Shown here in pieces: positions 44,301 through 53,582 of a stretch of 64,000 bases of DNA. Within the stretch, counting starts at the first letter, position 1; each line of letters starts with the position of its first letter. The notes beneath the pieces were generated by a model. It ran no database searches. It saw only the letters and a program-made list of their open reading frames with translations, and was not told where the DNA came from. The position numbers were made by a program, and so were the translations under genes. The stretch covers positions 13,718,664 through 13,782,663 of the forward strand of contig CAJINV010000001.1 of the NCBI GenBank assembly GCA_905178155.1. Direction: 5' to 3'. The DNA comes from Amoebophrya sp. A120 (Eukaryota > Sar > Dinophyceae > Syndiniales > Amoebophryaceae).

Positions 44301-47300
44301 AGTGGGACCCGCGGAGCCGAAAAGTGTGTCGCCATCACGCACGATATGATCGCGCATGAGTTCCTGTACTACCCGAAGTTGATGCAACGGCTTCACCAGG
44401 GGCATTTGCCGGCAACGGAAAAAATTATTTGCGGAGCAAGCATGTATTGGGTAGCCAGCACGCTGGGTCAAATCAGCATGGCGCTCGCATTGCGTGGGGT
44501 CTGCGTATTTCCCGGTGCTGATACTCCAGAGTGCTACCTAGCAACGTGTCGCGACTCCGGAACCACGATTCTGGGCATAGCGCCAGCGACCTTTCAGCGG
44601 TACCTCGCGGCTTCGGGTGTCGGGAATGATGCAAAGCAGCTGCAGAAGCTTTTCCTGCCCAACTTGCACACTGTCATTTTCTGGGCTGAACCGCTTCCGA
44701 AGACGCTAGTGCTTTTGCTCGCACGTACAAGCCTGAGGGTTTGCGATCTGCTCATTGCGACCGAGTACTGGCTCTGCCTATACGCCGACGTACTCTCTGT
44801 TTCCGGCCCAGAGGCGCAGGGCTTTCAACTTGTCGACCGACAACTGGCAGCAGACGTTAAGGTAGTCCTAGATGTCACAGAAGAGGGGACTATTGACACA
44901 CGTTTTGGTGTTCTTCACGTTTGCGGCGGCTTCGTGTGTCCAGGATATTTTGACAAGCTCCGAGGCTCCATCGATGCCACGCCACCACTGTGGATTTCCG
45001 CGACCGAGCTGCGAGACAGGCTGCGCAACGTGGACGGCACAAAGCCTTGCGAGCAAGACGAGAGCGGATTCTTTTTCAACACCAATGACCGAGTCGAGAT
45101 CTTGCCAAGTGGCTATCTACGATTTTGCGGGCGCGATAACTTTCGCATTAAAATCCAGGGCGAGTATGTCGATTTGATGGCAGTTCGGGAGCGCATTGCC
45201 GAACAGGTCGGAGCAGATAGCGTCTCCCGCTCCGTGGACTTGCTTAAGTTGGACAATCAGTATCACTTTTTCGTTGCGGAGTTGAGCTCCGGACCGGGTG
45301 CAGGGCAGGCATCGTGCGGAGCGTCTATCAACAACTACTGTCTCGACGCATCCTCGCTTGTCGGCAAAGTCCTTCGCGAGATTCCACGTGACCAGGATGA
45401 TCGCATGTGTGTGCATTTTCGTAGCACGCTGCTGGAGAGAAATGCCGATGGCACAAAGCTGTGCCAAAAGACAGCACGAGCTGCAATTCAATCCGAGAAA
45501 GCTCGTCAAGCAACTTTCTTTCCGATGGCCGAGCCGTGGACACGGCGAAATTTGAAGAATCACGGAGCGCGGTTAGCAAAAACTTGGTTGCGGGGCAAGC
45601 TCTGCGGCCTTGTCCTCCTGCTATATCTAACCGTGCATATTAATGGAGCCTTTCTCTTTCTGTCGCAGTCGTTGCCGACAGTTGCAGTTCTGATGATTTT
45701 CTTGGGCGTGCATGCGTACGGGGACTTCCGCGTGTCACTGGTAGTCCTCTCCGCCTTGACCCTCGCTGGTCTGATTCCGAGCCGCTTAGATGATGTTGCC
45801 GCGTATTTGGAAGAACGGTCGGATGGGATCGGGCCTCCGCTATTCTGCGCTGCTACCCACGTCGTGAGCCGTGGAGTGGCGTTGTGGATGGTTTTGCCGC
45901 TGTTGCACCGGTTTGCCCTGCATTGCAACTGGACTGAGGACACTGATCTGTACGTTCGCCCACGCCCACCCTTTCGGGAAAGATTGCTTGGTGTAGTTCT
46001 TCGCTTGCCATTCTTCGTTGCGCACAAGCGCTTCGTGGGGGGTATTTTCGACACCACAAGGAGCGAAAGAGTCTGGAATCCGCATTGTTTTAACGAAGTA
46101 CTCTGGGCGGCGGGCTCGCTGTGCTTCGTGTTCGAACTGTTGCTCCGTGTCGTGATTTTACAGCACCTGCCACTTGTTCTCGGCCCATACGCAAGTCTGG
46201 CGACCTCGTGTCTTGACTTTGTCCTTTTGCTGTATGCAATTGTGTATCTGTGGCGAAAAAACGACGGCTACACACAGTTATTTTGGAACGGGCTAGCAAT
46301 GGAACTCGCAGCAAACAACAGCGCTGGGTCCTTTGTTCTCCTGCTACTACAACCGGAGAACAAAGAACAACGCAGGGCACGGACACGGGAAGACGCGAAG
46401 TCCCGTGACCAAAGCCGAACAACTACCATCAACACAGACAAGACTGGCACTGGCACTGGACAAGACGCGTCGACCAAGTTGGAGCACGAAAATCCACAGG
46501 CAGGTGACTATCAGGAGGTAGCAAGTGACGCACATCGTTTCGAAGAATACTACCTCGAGAACGAAGCGTGGGGGAGAGTGCTCCACACCACGCGTCGCCG
46601 GGAGCAGATCCACAATTTTCTTGAGCTGACGCAGCCCCTCGTTGAGTCCAGAAGCGGTTCCCAATTGTACGGGGACGTCGTGTCCGGGCCGGGCTTGCCC
46701 CTATCGGGATCCGAAAGGGAGATGCTGCTGCAAATAACTGACATTCTGCAGCACCACCTTCAATGTGCGGAAGACGCGGAACCCTGCACTTCGCTCTTAC
46801 ATCTCGATAGTTTGGCGCGGACCCAACTACTGCACCAGCTGCAGGTGCGCACGCAACGAAAAATTTCCACAGTGCAATTGCAGAAGTGCGATACTGTGGG
46901 GGACCTGGTGCGGTGCCTATCTGGCGCCTCCCCGGCAGAGGAGGAATGTGGACTGTCTTTTTCCTCAAGTGGTCCACTGACAGCAAGCACCAGCCCCGGA
47001 GGAGATTCCGAGGCCTCGTCCGTGACTACGGAGAAGGATGCACTGCTAGAGCATAGAGTGTGGTTTTCCGCGAACCATTGCAGGCCGATGGGGTCTTCGT
47101 ACTACGAATTGCTTGGTGAGCAGCCACTCGAAATCGATCCCGATCGTGTCTGTCGTGCGATGCACGCGGTTGTCAGCAAGCATCCGCTTCTGCGGACAAC
47201 CCTCGACGCTGGCACCGCGTACCTTCGGTTTATTGCCGACTCTGCTTCTCTGCACGACACACTGCAAGTTCATCAAAGCCGCGGCAGTTCAGGATGGTTC

Positions 47301-50300
47301 GACCACTGGCCGGGGCTTCGAGTACACGAAGCTGACCACTTGTATCCGCATGATGCACTACGTAAGGCTTGTTGCACCTGGTATGAAGTCAGCATAGGTG
47401 ACCGGGAGCCATTTTTGCGGGGATTGGACGGCAAGGCAGCCGCGGATTGTCCCGCGCTGCCACGACCCGTTTTTTGTCCGAAGTTGAGGACGCCGCTACG
47501 AATTGCGTTCGTCAGAATAGAGGATCGTCCCGGAAGCTTCAGGCGGTTTGTCTTCTTCTCCGCCCTACACTCTGTCGCGGACCCGGCGTCAATGCAGGCG
47601 ATTGCGGCAGACTTCTTTGGCTATTACAATGCGCAGAACCCTCCCGTGCTCGCACCGCGGTCCTCGCTCGGAAGCGTAGATCGAGCGGGACACATCCTGG
47701 AAGCCCGGCTCCGGGATACTCTGGTCAGTCGCGATCAATCACGTTTGACTTCGACAACGACAAATGTTCACGAAAAGGGCACGACGCGCGCATCTCTCCG
47801 CGGACACCACGCGCTGAATGCAAACAAGAAGTGGAACTGTATCAGCTTCAGTCGAACAATTGAAATCCGGGGCGAAGCGCTCCGTGCGGTCTACCGACTA
47901 GCAACGCTGTACCAAGTTCCGGTAGATCGATTGATGTTTGGCCTTAGCGTCGCGGCCCAACGTCGCGCGTCGAACAGTTCGGGGCCTCTGACCTACACAC
48001 TGTATGTGCCGATGCGCGATGAAGCAGATTGCGTTGGAGCCGTCGGTTTGTTCGTGGATTTTCGGGATCTGACTCTGTTTCAATCAGACACACTTCTGGG
48101 CCTGATTCGGGAAGTGGACGAGAAGATAAAAAACCGTGACTGGTCGGTCCATCGCGCAGAGCTCTTGCCGGAGACGACGGTGGTGAACTGGGAGTTACGG
48201 GACCGATCTGGTGTTTTAGGCCGGACTGGAAGTAGTTCTGCCGTGCAGGTGAGCGGAGCAAGACCGGGAAAGCACGATCTGGTCGCGTCTCCGCGCACCT
48301 GGTTCGAGTTGTGGGGCACTAACGAAGAGCAAGATCGCGCGGTCCGGTCGGGAAGCCAAAGAGTGCGCACCTTTCACTGGAACACACAGGAAAATGCGAA
48401 AATAAAGTTCACAGAATGCACGAAAGACGTATGGCGGGTGCGGATGAGTGTGTCTGAAAATTACCTCGCGCAGATAGCCAAGAACCTGAAGCCGACTGAA
48501 CAAAGGATGCCCGGGCTGTGGCACCGTCGATTTCAAAATAGCTTTGACAAGGCGATCGAGGGTCTCATGTTCTCGCCATTGCAGCAAGTGCTGAAGCCCT
48601 TTGGCGAGCACGCACAGGGAATACTCTGCCCATGGGAAGCGCCTGACTTAGCTGAAAATTCTCTCTGGCGCAGGTTTCGAGAATACGAAGGAACATTGTC
48701 CGAGAGAACCAGCGAAAACGCGGCCACGACTGAGCATCTTCTGCGCCGGACTTCCGCAAAAATTTTGCATGGCGATGAAGACTCGTCTGGTGTGCTCTCT
48801 TCACCGTCCGATAGCAGTAGAAGTGGGGCAGCAGCGCCAGGAGCAGGACGATTTGTTCTTTCCAGCAAGTGGCACGATGACGAACCAGCAAGCGGCACGA
48901 CGACGAACCATCATCAAGTTGCCGGAAGTCGAAGCTCCACATCAGATGACCCTTTTCGGGGGGGAAGATCGCACGCCGAGGATGCGAGTGGCCGCGGTTC
49001 GGGAGCAGAAACGAGAACAGGTTTTCATGTACCGAATAACGATCATGCTTTTTCGCAACATGAACACGAGACGGGAGATAGTAGTCTGTTTTTACTTTCA
49101 ACATCAAGGTCATTCTTCCCAGCCAGTGACGACGACGACGAACGCTTGCCGAGCTCGCTGACCGTAAGCAGATCGAGGAGCGACAGTTTTCATCTCGACG
49201 ACATCTGGGGATCTTCAATGTTGAGTTCACCATCCACGAATATGGCTGCACCTACCCAATTTACCGACTCGCTGCTGGACTTGACGGGATGCTGGAGGGC
49301 TGCCGAGGACGCTGACCGCCACGGCATGAGATCCGGAAGTCGTTACCAGAATTTCGTCGAAGCAGTGTTGCAAGAAGCATCGGCGCCTGTGTCTGATACG
49401 CAGAAAGCCCGTTTGAAGAGCGCCCAGCCCGGAGCCGTGCTTTACTACATGGACCGGGTTGGGCACGAAAGTTGGACACCGCTGCTAACATCTTTGAGTC
49501 ACATGTCGGACGGGGGTCATAGCGCTACTACGCCTTTGATGTCGGTGCGGCCACTTCGTGCCTCTTTTTGCGGAAAAAACAAAAGACGACATTTGCTCGC
49601 GATGTTGGGAACAGAACGATTCCTCGTGGTCCCCCTGGAAGCGAATCAGCTGGATAAAGCCGCGCTGTCCTTTGAATTTAATCAATGGCGTTACGTGCAG
49701 TGTGGGTCCCTGGATGTGGATCAGCAGAAGCCCCCACCATATGTAGTCGATGGTCTTTCCAAGCGAGGCGCCAGCAGCTCGGCCGCTGTTTTTGCGGAGC
49801 GCAACAAGGTCATTCCTTTTACGAGCGAAAGATCCAGTGCGGGCGGTTCGAGGCACCGCAGTCCCGCAGGCACTTCTCGCGCCGTTGCTAACGTCCTATT
49901 CTTTGCAGAGAGCGGCCCCGGATTGGACCCTCTCTCGATCGATGAGCTGTTTGCAAAGGTGTTTTTCCATTACCGTGCTGTGGATTTTTTGAACGAGCAT
50001 GGAAAACTGGTGTCTCGCATGCGGTTGAATTTATCGGAAGCGGCCTACTCGGCCAAGGCCATACCCGCGAACTGCCTACGCAATGGCAAGGACGACCTGC
50101 GGGCTGCGGATAGATACGATGGGTCCGTCCTCTGTTCGGATGGTCTTGGAATCATGAGCCTGGCCCTTGCCCGACACGTGCTCGGGGCCAAGCATGCGGA
50201 CGAAATTTCATTCCTGCAAGTGCGCATTGCAAACGCGAAAATGGGCGTACTGGTCGACGTCCATGACACGAACGATTTGTGGATAAACCTGCCAGAATCG

Positions 50301-51605
50301 GTGCAGAAGTTTCCAGTCGTGAGCATGACTGCAGTGCCCGAGGACGCGCGGTTTCTCCGCGTCGTGAAGATGCAACTGCGCACGGAGAACCTGAGAAACG
50401 ATTACAGCATGCCTTGGGAAATGGTGTTGGTGCTCGCCGGCGTCGCACACACCTCGGGACGACAAGCAGACTTCGAGTCCCTGCTCCGTGCCCGACAGCG
50501 CAAGCGAATCGACGAAACCGGGCGAGGTTTGTTCATGGAGCTGCAAGAAGCAGTGACCTTGCGGGCAAGGCTCAAGAACTGGTCGGAAAGGCTGCCGGCA
50601 GCCGGAGCATTTGGATCGAAGAGAGGTTACAAGGAGGATTTCAAGCAGCTTGCGACCACGGCCCTGGAAGGCCTTGACCGAAATTTTGCCGAAGGTTGCA
50701 GGGTAGCGCGCAGACTCGCACGAGAGCTGGAGCTGGTGCCAAGCGTGAAGCGATTTCAGCCGCTCCGCGTAGCTGAGCAAGCCTACCGCCCCTTTGTGGC
50801 GCCCGACATGGACCAGCGGTTGCCCGTGGATCGTGTGCTCTGGAAGCGCAACGGACTCTTCTATTCCGGCACGGTTGGTGTCATGAAAAATCCGTGCAAG
50901 TTGCTGACCGGTTTTCAAAAGTACCGGGGCGTGAGCGAACGCGAGGTCAAGGAGTTGTTTCCACGTGGCGGGCCATCGTACGCTTTTGAGAATATCCTGA
51001 TCATGCCCGCCAAGGCCCGGAACGGTCGCTGGGTGTTTGATTTCCACGCGGGGATGGATGCCGACGGTGACGCACCGCTCGTTCTTGAAGATGAGGAGCT
51101 CTTGCGCTTGCTGACGCCCATTCTCGAGGAGTCCCAGCAAATACAGGAGCTGCAGCAAGTGGTGAAGGAAATAGATACTAGCCAGCTGCCGTCCGTCGTC
51201 GATTGCCGAAGAGCGTCCAGCTCGCGACAAGCGTTGTCTGAGGCTATTACAGCCGAAATCCACCGGGACGCAGGTGAGCAATGGCTTCCGCTTTGCGATA
51301 CCGCCTGGACGATCGCGGCAGATAGGCACGGGGTGCAGCATGCAGCAGCCGAGGCTTTTGGCTTTTTCTGCGGCTTGGCCGTCGACAAGAAGTTGCCGAA
51401 CTCTCTTGTCTGTGACTGGTTGAGTGCGAACAGATCGTATCAGCAATATTGGCCTGGAGGAACTCGAACTACGGAGTTGCGGCCTCGGTGGTATTTGGAG
51501 TACAAAGGTAACAAGCTTGCCTTTCGAGGCCACCAGTGTGACACAAGCGTGCTTCATCGTTTGTGGCAGTTTTCGGTGGACTTGGCAAAGGGCCTTGATC
51601 CATAG
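41400..51605 (+). CDS. SNF2 helicase / NRPS-like module / RNA-dependent RNA polymerase fusion
   Basis: 3401 codons without stop or intron. (1) ~75-530: SMARCAL1/ZRANB3-type SNF2: LYPFQKAGVDF, LADDMGTGKT (K109), VDEAHRAKN (D203), LTGTPVENT, MLRRSKRDVLPDLP, AEDRMHRIGQ (R469, Q472). (2) ~530-780: Ser/Thr-rich linker. (3) ~780-1330: adenylation domain: A3 AYTSGTRGAEKC (~965), FFNTNDRVEILPSGYLRFCG then RDNFRIKIQGEYVDL (A7/A8), late lysine in DGTKL. (4) ~1397-1650: about six membrane helices. (5) ~1775-1840: carrier domain, HLDSLART with S1804. (6) ~1880-2350: condensation domain, LHSVADPAS (H2057, D2061). (7) ~2450-2615: low complexity. (8) ~2710-3401: eukaryotic RdRP: RASFCGKN, FFAESGPGLDPLSIDELF, VLCSDGLGIMSLALARHV, TVGVMKNPCKL and the catalytic loop GMDADGD (D3220, D3222, D3224), then ADRHG...AVDKKLPN. 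Each part is a known family; the combination is not known to me. Confidence 0.85.
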   Translation: MKEIQLADVGKIKVVSGGGGRDTEVDQRSWPPIEDHDLITQRTGAQPLPNWMLDFHRSHKTQQRSSSGRSNGVAERLYAQLYPFQKAGVDFIVDRNFRCLLADDMGTGKTVQGLCSACFFRDRWPVLVLCPANALPVWFAEVKKWLPDVRLQQVKTGKDVLDAHADIVLITHDLAKSPNMQSQLQSRPGSGGGANPYQLVIVDEAHRAKNDTAKRSEALRDLSRKAFGALWLTGTPVENTAVEAFPSLANYYEKLPQNEFLQRYKGASKARLPLRTAELSALMKYCMLRRSKRDVLPDLPRKTREVVKQDFTRDCLGVAFVSGIGSGNSNSQQADEMEKGGESTMEKFRKAGEVKVPWIKERVKQMCKLSVKSKVKFLVFHHHEHVGNEVEASFKEAGTPYVRINGKTRTEDRQRLVERFQTDEAVRGAVLSITACGEAMTLTAANYALFAELYWKSTSLEQAEDRMHRIGQRNPVNITYLCARNTLDERIVDLLDKKEQLRTHVVDGRSQRFYDEMNAAVVVAPPCVSSEDQLQQELSNDSRSSSSTSTGRRFALTDEAESRTREDREQTHLLTQVTDSPRMPLVEEDRLSCQSSNSRRTTTREDHHPCEPLQQDEAGTDSRSLPPVDDSSGMYSEPWNHSTARPSCNSTTEQHQSSSRFETAPPALGAAVAEFRPTIDVRDGQCRAHSSHPPSSCTTTEGSGGLSSWLQRKFSSLSSPTCSPEALFSSSPALTTPTPTPAGTVLASSEGTTGPGVQHFTECRGGEMLRGNSSLSPNTRMFHELVDEVAHSEERRDQNFVEIFPDMQDAASPTSSSSRTGHITRTYQDVMQMSHLLAHALEDRLQSADTVHSCEAGAWLKIAVDVPVQSAFFLPLLAAISRIHATACFLTPRLGSHSADMNEKAKLRNFRTCEELRPQIQITEDFCRRFERYEEKGWYDFHQNRSSARASQDDRRLHSGVFCLAYTSGTRGAEKCVAITHDMIAHEFLYYPKLMQRLHQGHLPATEKIICGASMYWVASTLGQISMALALRGVCVFPGADTPECYLATCRDSGTTILGIAPATFQRYLAASGVGNDAKQLQKLFLPNLHTVIFWAEPLPKTLVLLLARTSLRVCDLLIATEYWLCLYADVLSVSGPEAQGFQLVDRQLAADVKVVLDVTEEGTIDTRFGVLHVCGGFVCPGYFDKLRGSIDATPPLWISATELRDRLRNVDGTKPCEQDESGFFFNTNDRVEILPSGYLRFCGRDNFRIKIQGEYVDLMAVRERIAEQVGADSVSRSVDLLKLDNQYHFFVAELSSGPGAGQASCGASINNYCLDASSLVGKVLREIPRDQDDRMCVHFRSTLLERNADGTKLCQKTARAAIQSEKARQATFFPMAEPWTRRNLKNHGARLAKTWLRGKLCGLVLLLYLTVHINGAFLFLSQSLPTVAVLMIFLGVHAYGDFRVSLVVLSALTLAGLIPSRLDDVAAYLEERSDGIGPPLFCAATHVVSRGVALWMVLPLLHRFALHCNWTEDTDLYVRPRPPFRERLLGVVLRLPFFVAHKRFVGGIFDTTRSERVWNPHCFNEVLWAAGSLCFVFELLLRVVILQHLPLVLGPYASLATSCLDFVLLLYAIVYLWRKNDGYTQLFWNGLAMELAANNSAGSFVLLLLQPENKEQRRARTREDAKSRDQSRTTTINTDKTGTGTGQDASTKLEHENPQAGDYQEVASDAHRFEEYYLENEAWGRVLHTTRRREQIHNFLELTQPLVESRSGSQLYGDVVSGPGLPLSGSEREMLLQITDILQHHLQCAEDAEPCTSLLHLDSLARTQLLHQLQVRTQRKISTVQLQKCDTVGDLVRCLSGASPAEEECGLSFSSSGPLTASTSPGGDSEASSVTTEKDALLEHRVWFSANHCRPMGSSYYELLGEQPLEIDPDRVCRAMHAVVSKHPLLRTTLDAGTAYLRFIADSASLHDTLQVHQSRGSSGWFDHWPGLRVHEADHLYPHDALRKACCTWYEVSIGDREPFLRGLDGKAAADCPALPRPVFCPKLRTPLRIAFVRIEDRPGSFRRFVFFSALHSVADPASMQAIAADFFGYYNAQNPPVLAPRSSLGSVDRAGHILEARLRDTLVSRDQSRLTSTTTNVHEKGTTRASLRGHHALNANKKWNCISFSRTIEIRGEALRAVYRLATLYQVPVDRLMFGLSVAAQRRASNSSGPLTYTLYVPMRDEADCVGAVGLFVDFRDLTLFQSDTLLGLIREVDEKIKNRDWSVHRAELLPETTVVNWELRDRSGVLGRTGSSSAVQVSGARPGKHDLVASPRTWFELWGTNEEQDRAVRSGSQRVRTFHWNTQENAKIKFTECTKDVWRVRMSVSENYLAQIAKNLKPTEQRMPGLWHRRFQNSFDKAIEGLMFSPLQQVLKPFGEHAQGILCPWEAPDLAENSLWRRFREYEGTLSERTSENAATTEHLLRRTSAKILHGDEDSSGVLSSPSDSSRSGAAAPGAGRFVLSSKWHDDEPASGTTTNHHQVAGSRSSTSDDPFRGGRSHAEDASGRGSGAETRTGFHVPNNDHAFSQHEHETGDSSLFLLSTSRSFFPASDDDDERLPSSLTVSRSRSDSFHLDDIWGSSMLSSPSTNMAAPTQFTDSLLDLTGCWRAAEDADRHGMRSGSRYQNFVEAVLQEASAPVSDTQKARLKSAQPGAVLYYMDRVGHESWTPLLTSLSHMSDGGHSATTPLMSVRPLRASFCGKNKRRHLLAMLGTERFLVVPLEANQLDKAALSFEFNQWRYVQCGSLDVDQQKPPPYVVDGLSKRGASSSAAVFAERNKVIPFTSERSSAGGSRHRSPAGTSRAVANVLFFAESGPGLDPLSIDELFAKVFFHYRAVDFLNEHGKLVSRMRLNLSEAAYSAKAIPANCLRNGKDDLRAADRYDGSVLCSDGLGIMSLALARHVLGAKHADEISFLQVRIANAKMGVLVDVHDTNDLWINLPESVQKFPVVSMTAVPEDARFLRVVKMQLRTENLRNDYSMPWEMVLVLAGVAHTSGRQADFESLLRARQRKRIDETGRGLFMELQEAVTLRARLKNWSERLPAAGAFGSKRGYKEDFKQLATTALEGLDRNFAEGCRVARRLARELELVPSVKRFQPLRVAEQAYRPFVAPDMDQRLPVDRVLWKRNGLFYSGTVGVMKNPCKLLTGFQKYRGVSEREVKELFPRGGPSYAFENILIMPAKARNGRWVFDFHAGMDADGDAPLVLEDEELLRLLTPILEESQQIQELQQVVKEIDTSQLPSVVDCRRASSSRQALSEAITAEIHRDAGEQWLPLCDTAWTIAADRHGVQHAAAEAFGFFCGLAVDKKLPNSLVCDWLSANRSYQQYWPGGTRTTELRPRWYLEYKGNKLAFRGHQCDTSVLHRLWQFSVDLAKGLDP

Positions 51606-52079
51606 CACCCGCTTTGGTAAAAGATTGTGAAACAACTTCTCTGGTGTTGTGCGTTTATGCGCGATCTTTTTTCATTTTTATATCCGTGTCCCTCAGAAGT
51701 GGTGATTCCCATTCATTGCAGTTGACGAAATTTTTTCAACACATGCTGACGTTTTGTTTCTCAGGAAGCAACGCAATCAAAAGCAGCCTGTTGTGCAACA
51801 TGTGATTTTCGTCGTGGATGACCATCGGCTGGAAGTAGGAAGCGGTCTTTGTTGATTCCGGTGTTTATTCGCTCAAAGAGATCATGTGCGTGTTTTTAGC
51901 GAAAAGATCATCAAACTTACTTGCATTGAGCGTCTCTTTTTTTTGCAGACTACTCTCGTGAGGAACTCACATGATGTACACGTAAAAAGAGTGAGGCGAA
52001 AAAGGTTCTGAAACCTCCGCACGAGGCATGATCTGAGAGCATCATTAGACGGTGTTTGGTGTTTTCTTGTAGAACAAAA
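51606..52079. other. Intergenic, nothing recognised
   Basis: 470 bp with no coding-like frame or repeat. Confidence 0.4.
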
Positions 52080-53015
52080 ATGAGTGCAGACCTCCCAGAT
52101 GTGCTTCGCCCTCCGCAACATCAAGGCACAGAGGCCACAGCGCGCCAAGTAATTCGAGTCCTTTGTTTGCACCCGAAGAACAGCAACAGTGTCTTGTTCA
52201 AACAAGAATTGGAGGTCGTGCGCACGACGGTTGAAAAAAACACTTTACATCAAGCGTTTGTTTTTGAGTGGGTGTTCCTTGACGCGCCAAACCTGCTTGC
52301 TCCCCACAAGGACCCCGAGGGACGGGTGTGGTGGCAGCTCGCAGACGGTGCCAGGTCGTTCACCGCGGAGGCCTACTTTGGAGATGACAAGTCCTTGGAC
52401 GTTGTAGAGAGTACCATAAAGAACGTCGACCTCCGGCCGAAAAACTACTCCGCCGAGGGTCAAGAGCATGGTGAAGGCCACGACGCACCTACAGCTACCG
52501 GTATCCTAGGTTTCAGCCAGGGCGCCATGATGGGAGCCATCGCGGCGGCGCGCAATCCGGACCAGATAAGATTCGCGGTACTTTTTGGCGCCGCGGTGCC
52601 AAAGCCGTACGAAAAAGTTCTCGAAGATTTCGGAAAAAACAGCAGTACTGCCCGCCCGGATGTTCTTTCGGTGCTCAGCCGGGAGGATTCCGTGAATCCC
52701 CCTGACATGGGGAAATGGGTCGGCGACTGTCTGAACCCGGAATCTGCGACGGTCTTGTGGCATGGCGAAGGCCACCAGATTCCAAAAGACCCGGAAAAAC
52801 TCGAGGAAATCGCAGGTTGGATCGCAAATCGTGTTGTCATTGTTGGTACAGAAGCACCAGGAAAAGCAGAAGCAACATCGTCTAGATTTTTGGGTCTCGT
52901 TCCAGTTGCTGGAACCAAGTCTGTTCTTTGTTGCTGGGACAGCAAAATCTTCAGTGCGCAAAATTTACATGATGCACGAATTCGTTGCTTATTTGCTGCT
53001 CCTCCCTGTCCTTGA
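52080..53015 (+). CDS. FSH1/OVCA2-type serine hydrolase
   Basis: 311 residues. RVLCLHPKNSNSVLFKQEL is the FSH1-family start (after ~23 residues). YFGDDKSLDVVESTI precedes the nucleophile elbow GFSQGAMMG (S146). FAVLFGAAVPKP follows, then SVLSREDSVNPP (expected Asp region) and the His motif HGEGHQIPKD (H232). The alpha/beta hydrolase therefore has all three catalytic positions. Family members (yeast FSH1-3, human OVCA2) are small esterases with short-to-long acyl ester substrates. The ATG at 52080 was chosen over an alternative frame extension because it is the first ATG. After ~265 the sequence (GKAEATSSRFLGLVPVAGTK...) does not look family-like, so the true end may be earlier through an unseen intron. 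It sits directly downstream of the NRPS-containing giant; free-standing hydrolases often accompany NRPS genes, but here that is only a coincidence to note. Confidence 0.8.
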   Translation: MSADLPDVLRPPQHQGTEATARQVIRVLCLHPKNSNSVLFKQELEVVRTTVEKNTLHQAFVFEWVFLDAPNLLAPHKDPEGRVWWQLADGARSFTAEAYFGDDKSLDVVESTIKNVDLRPKNYSAEGQEHGEGHDAPTATGILGFSQGAMMGAIAAARNPDQIRFAVLFGAAVPKPYEKVLEDFGKNSSTARPDVLSVLSREDSVNPPDMGKWVGDCLNPESATVLWHGEGHQIPKDPEKLEEIAGWIANRVVIVGTEAPGKAEATSSRFLGLVPVAGTKSVLCCWDSKIFSAQNLHDARIRCLFAAPPCP

Positions 53016-53582
53016 CGGCAACGAGTCGTTCGCTCTGGACACCACTTGTCACCGTAAGAACCTATGTAGGTAGGGACGTGAAAAAATACGGACGTAATGG
53101 CAATGACGAATCGTCAATACTAGTCACTGCTCTTCGGTCGTGGAATTGTCTCCGTCGGTCACTGGAGAATCTTGCAACAGAGCTCTCGGCGTGTAACAAG
53201 TACGTGAAGCAATCAAGAATGTAGTATCCTGTATCGTAACGTAGACGTGCGATGAAATCAACTTTTTGTGTGACAGCAAAGAAAAATCACGACTTTGCGA
53301 ATTCGTTTTGATCGTCGCACTTCGTGGATATGTACAGGCTCCACTCAATCAACGTCATCGTATTGTATTTATTTTCATTCGTTCTTCGACGGTGATGTAC
53401 AAAAGTCGAAGATCAACAGAATGAAAAAACGGTTGACAGTTTTTTTTGTGAATGTGCTATCGATAACGATATCGCTCACGTGGTAGTTGGTGTAGTAAGC
53501 AGCGAGAGCCACAGCTATTGCGCTGCGTCAACTCTAACAAGAACTCTACCTTCATTGAGTAAGCTGCAGAACATAGTAAACC
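53016..53582. other. Intergenic, nothing recognised
   Basis: 570 bp with no coding-like frame in the + strand and no repeat. Confidence 0.4.

Noticed and set aside
41400-51605. Giant frame as two or three separate genes
   Set aside because: Not fully excluded, but there is no stop, intron or promoter-like break in 10.2 kb; the linkers are low complexity and stay in one frame.
50208-51635. 475-codon minus-strand frame
   Set aside because: Antisense of the RdRP region of the giant gene. The + strand frame has clear family motifs; the minus frame has none.
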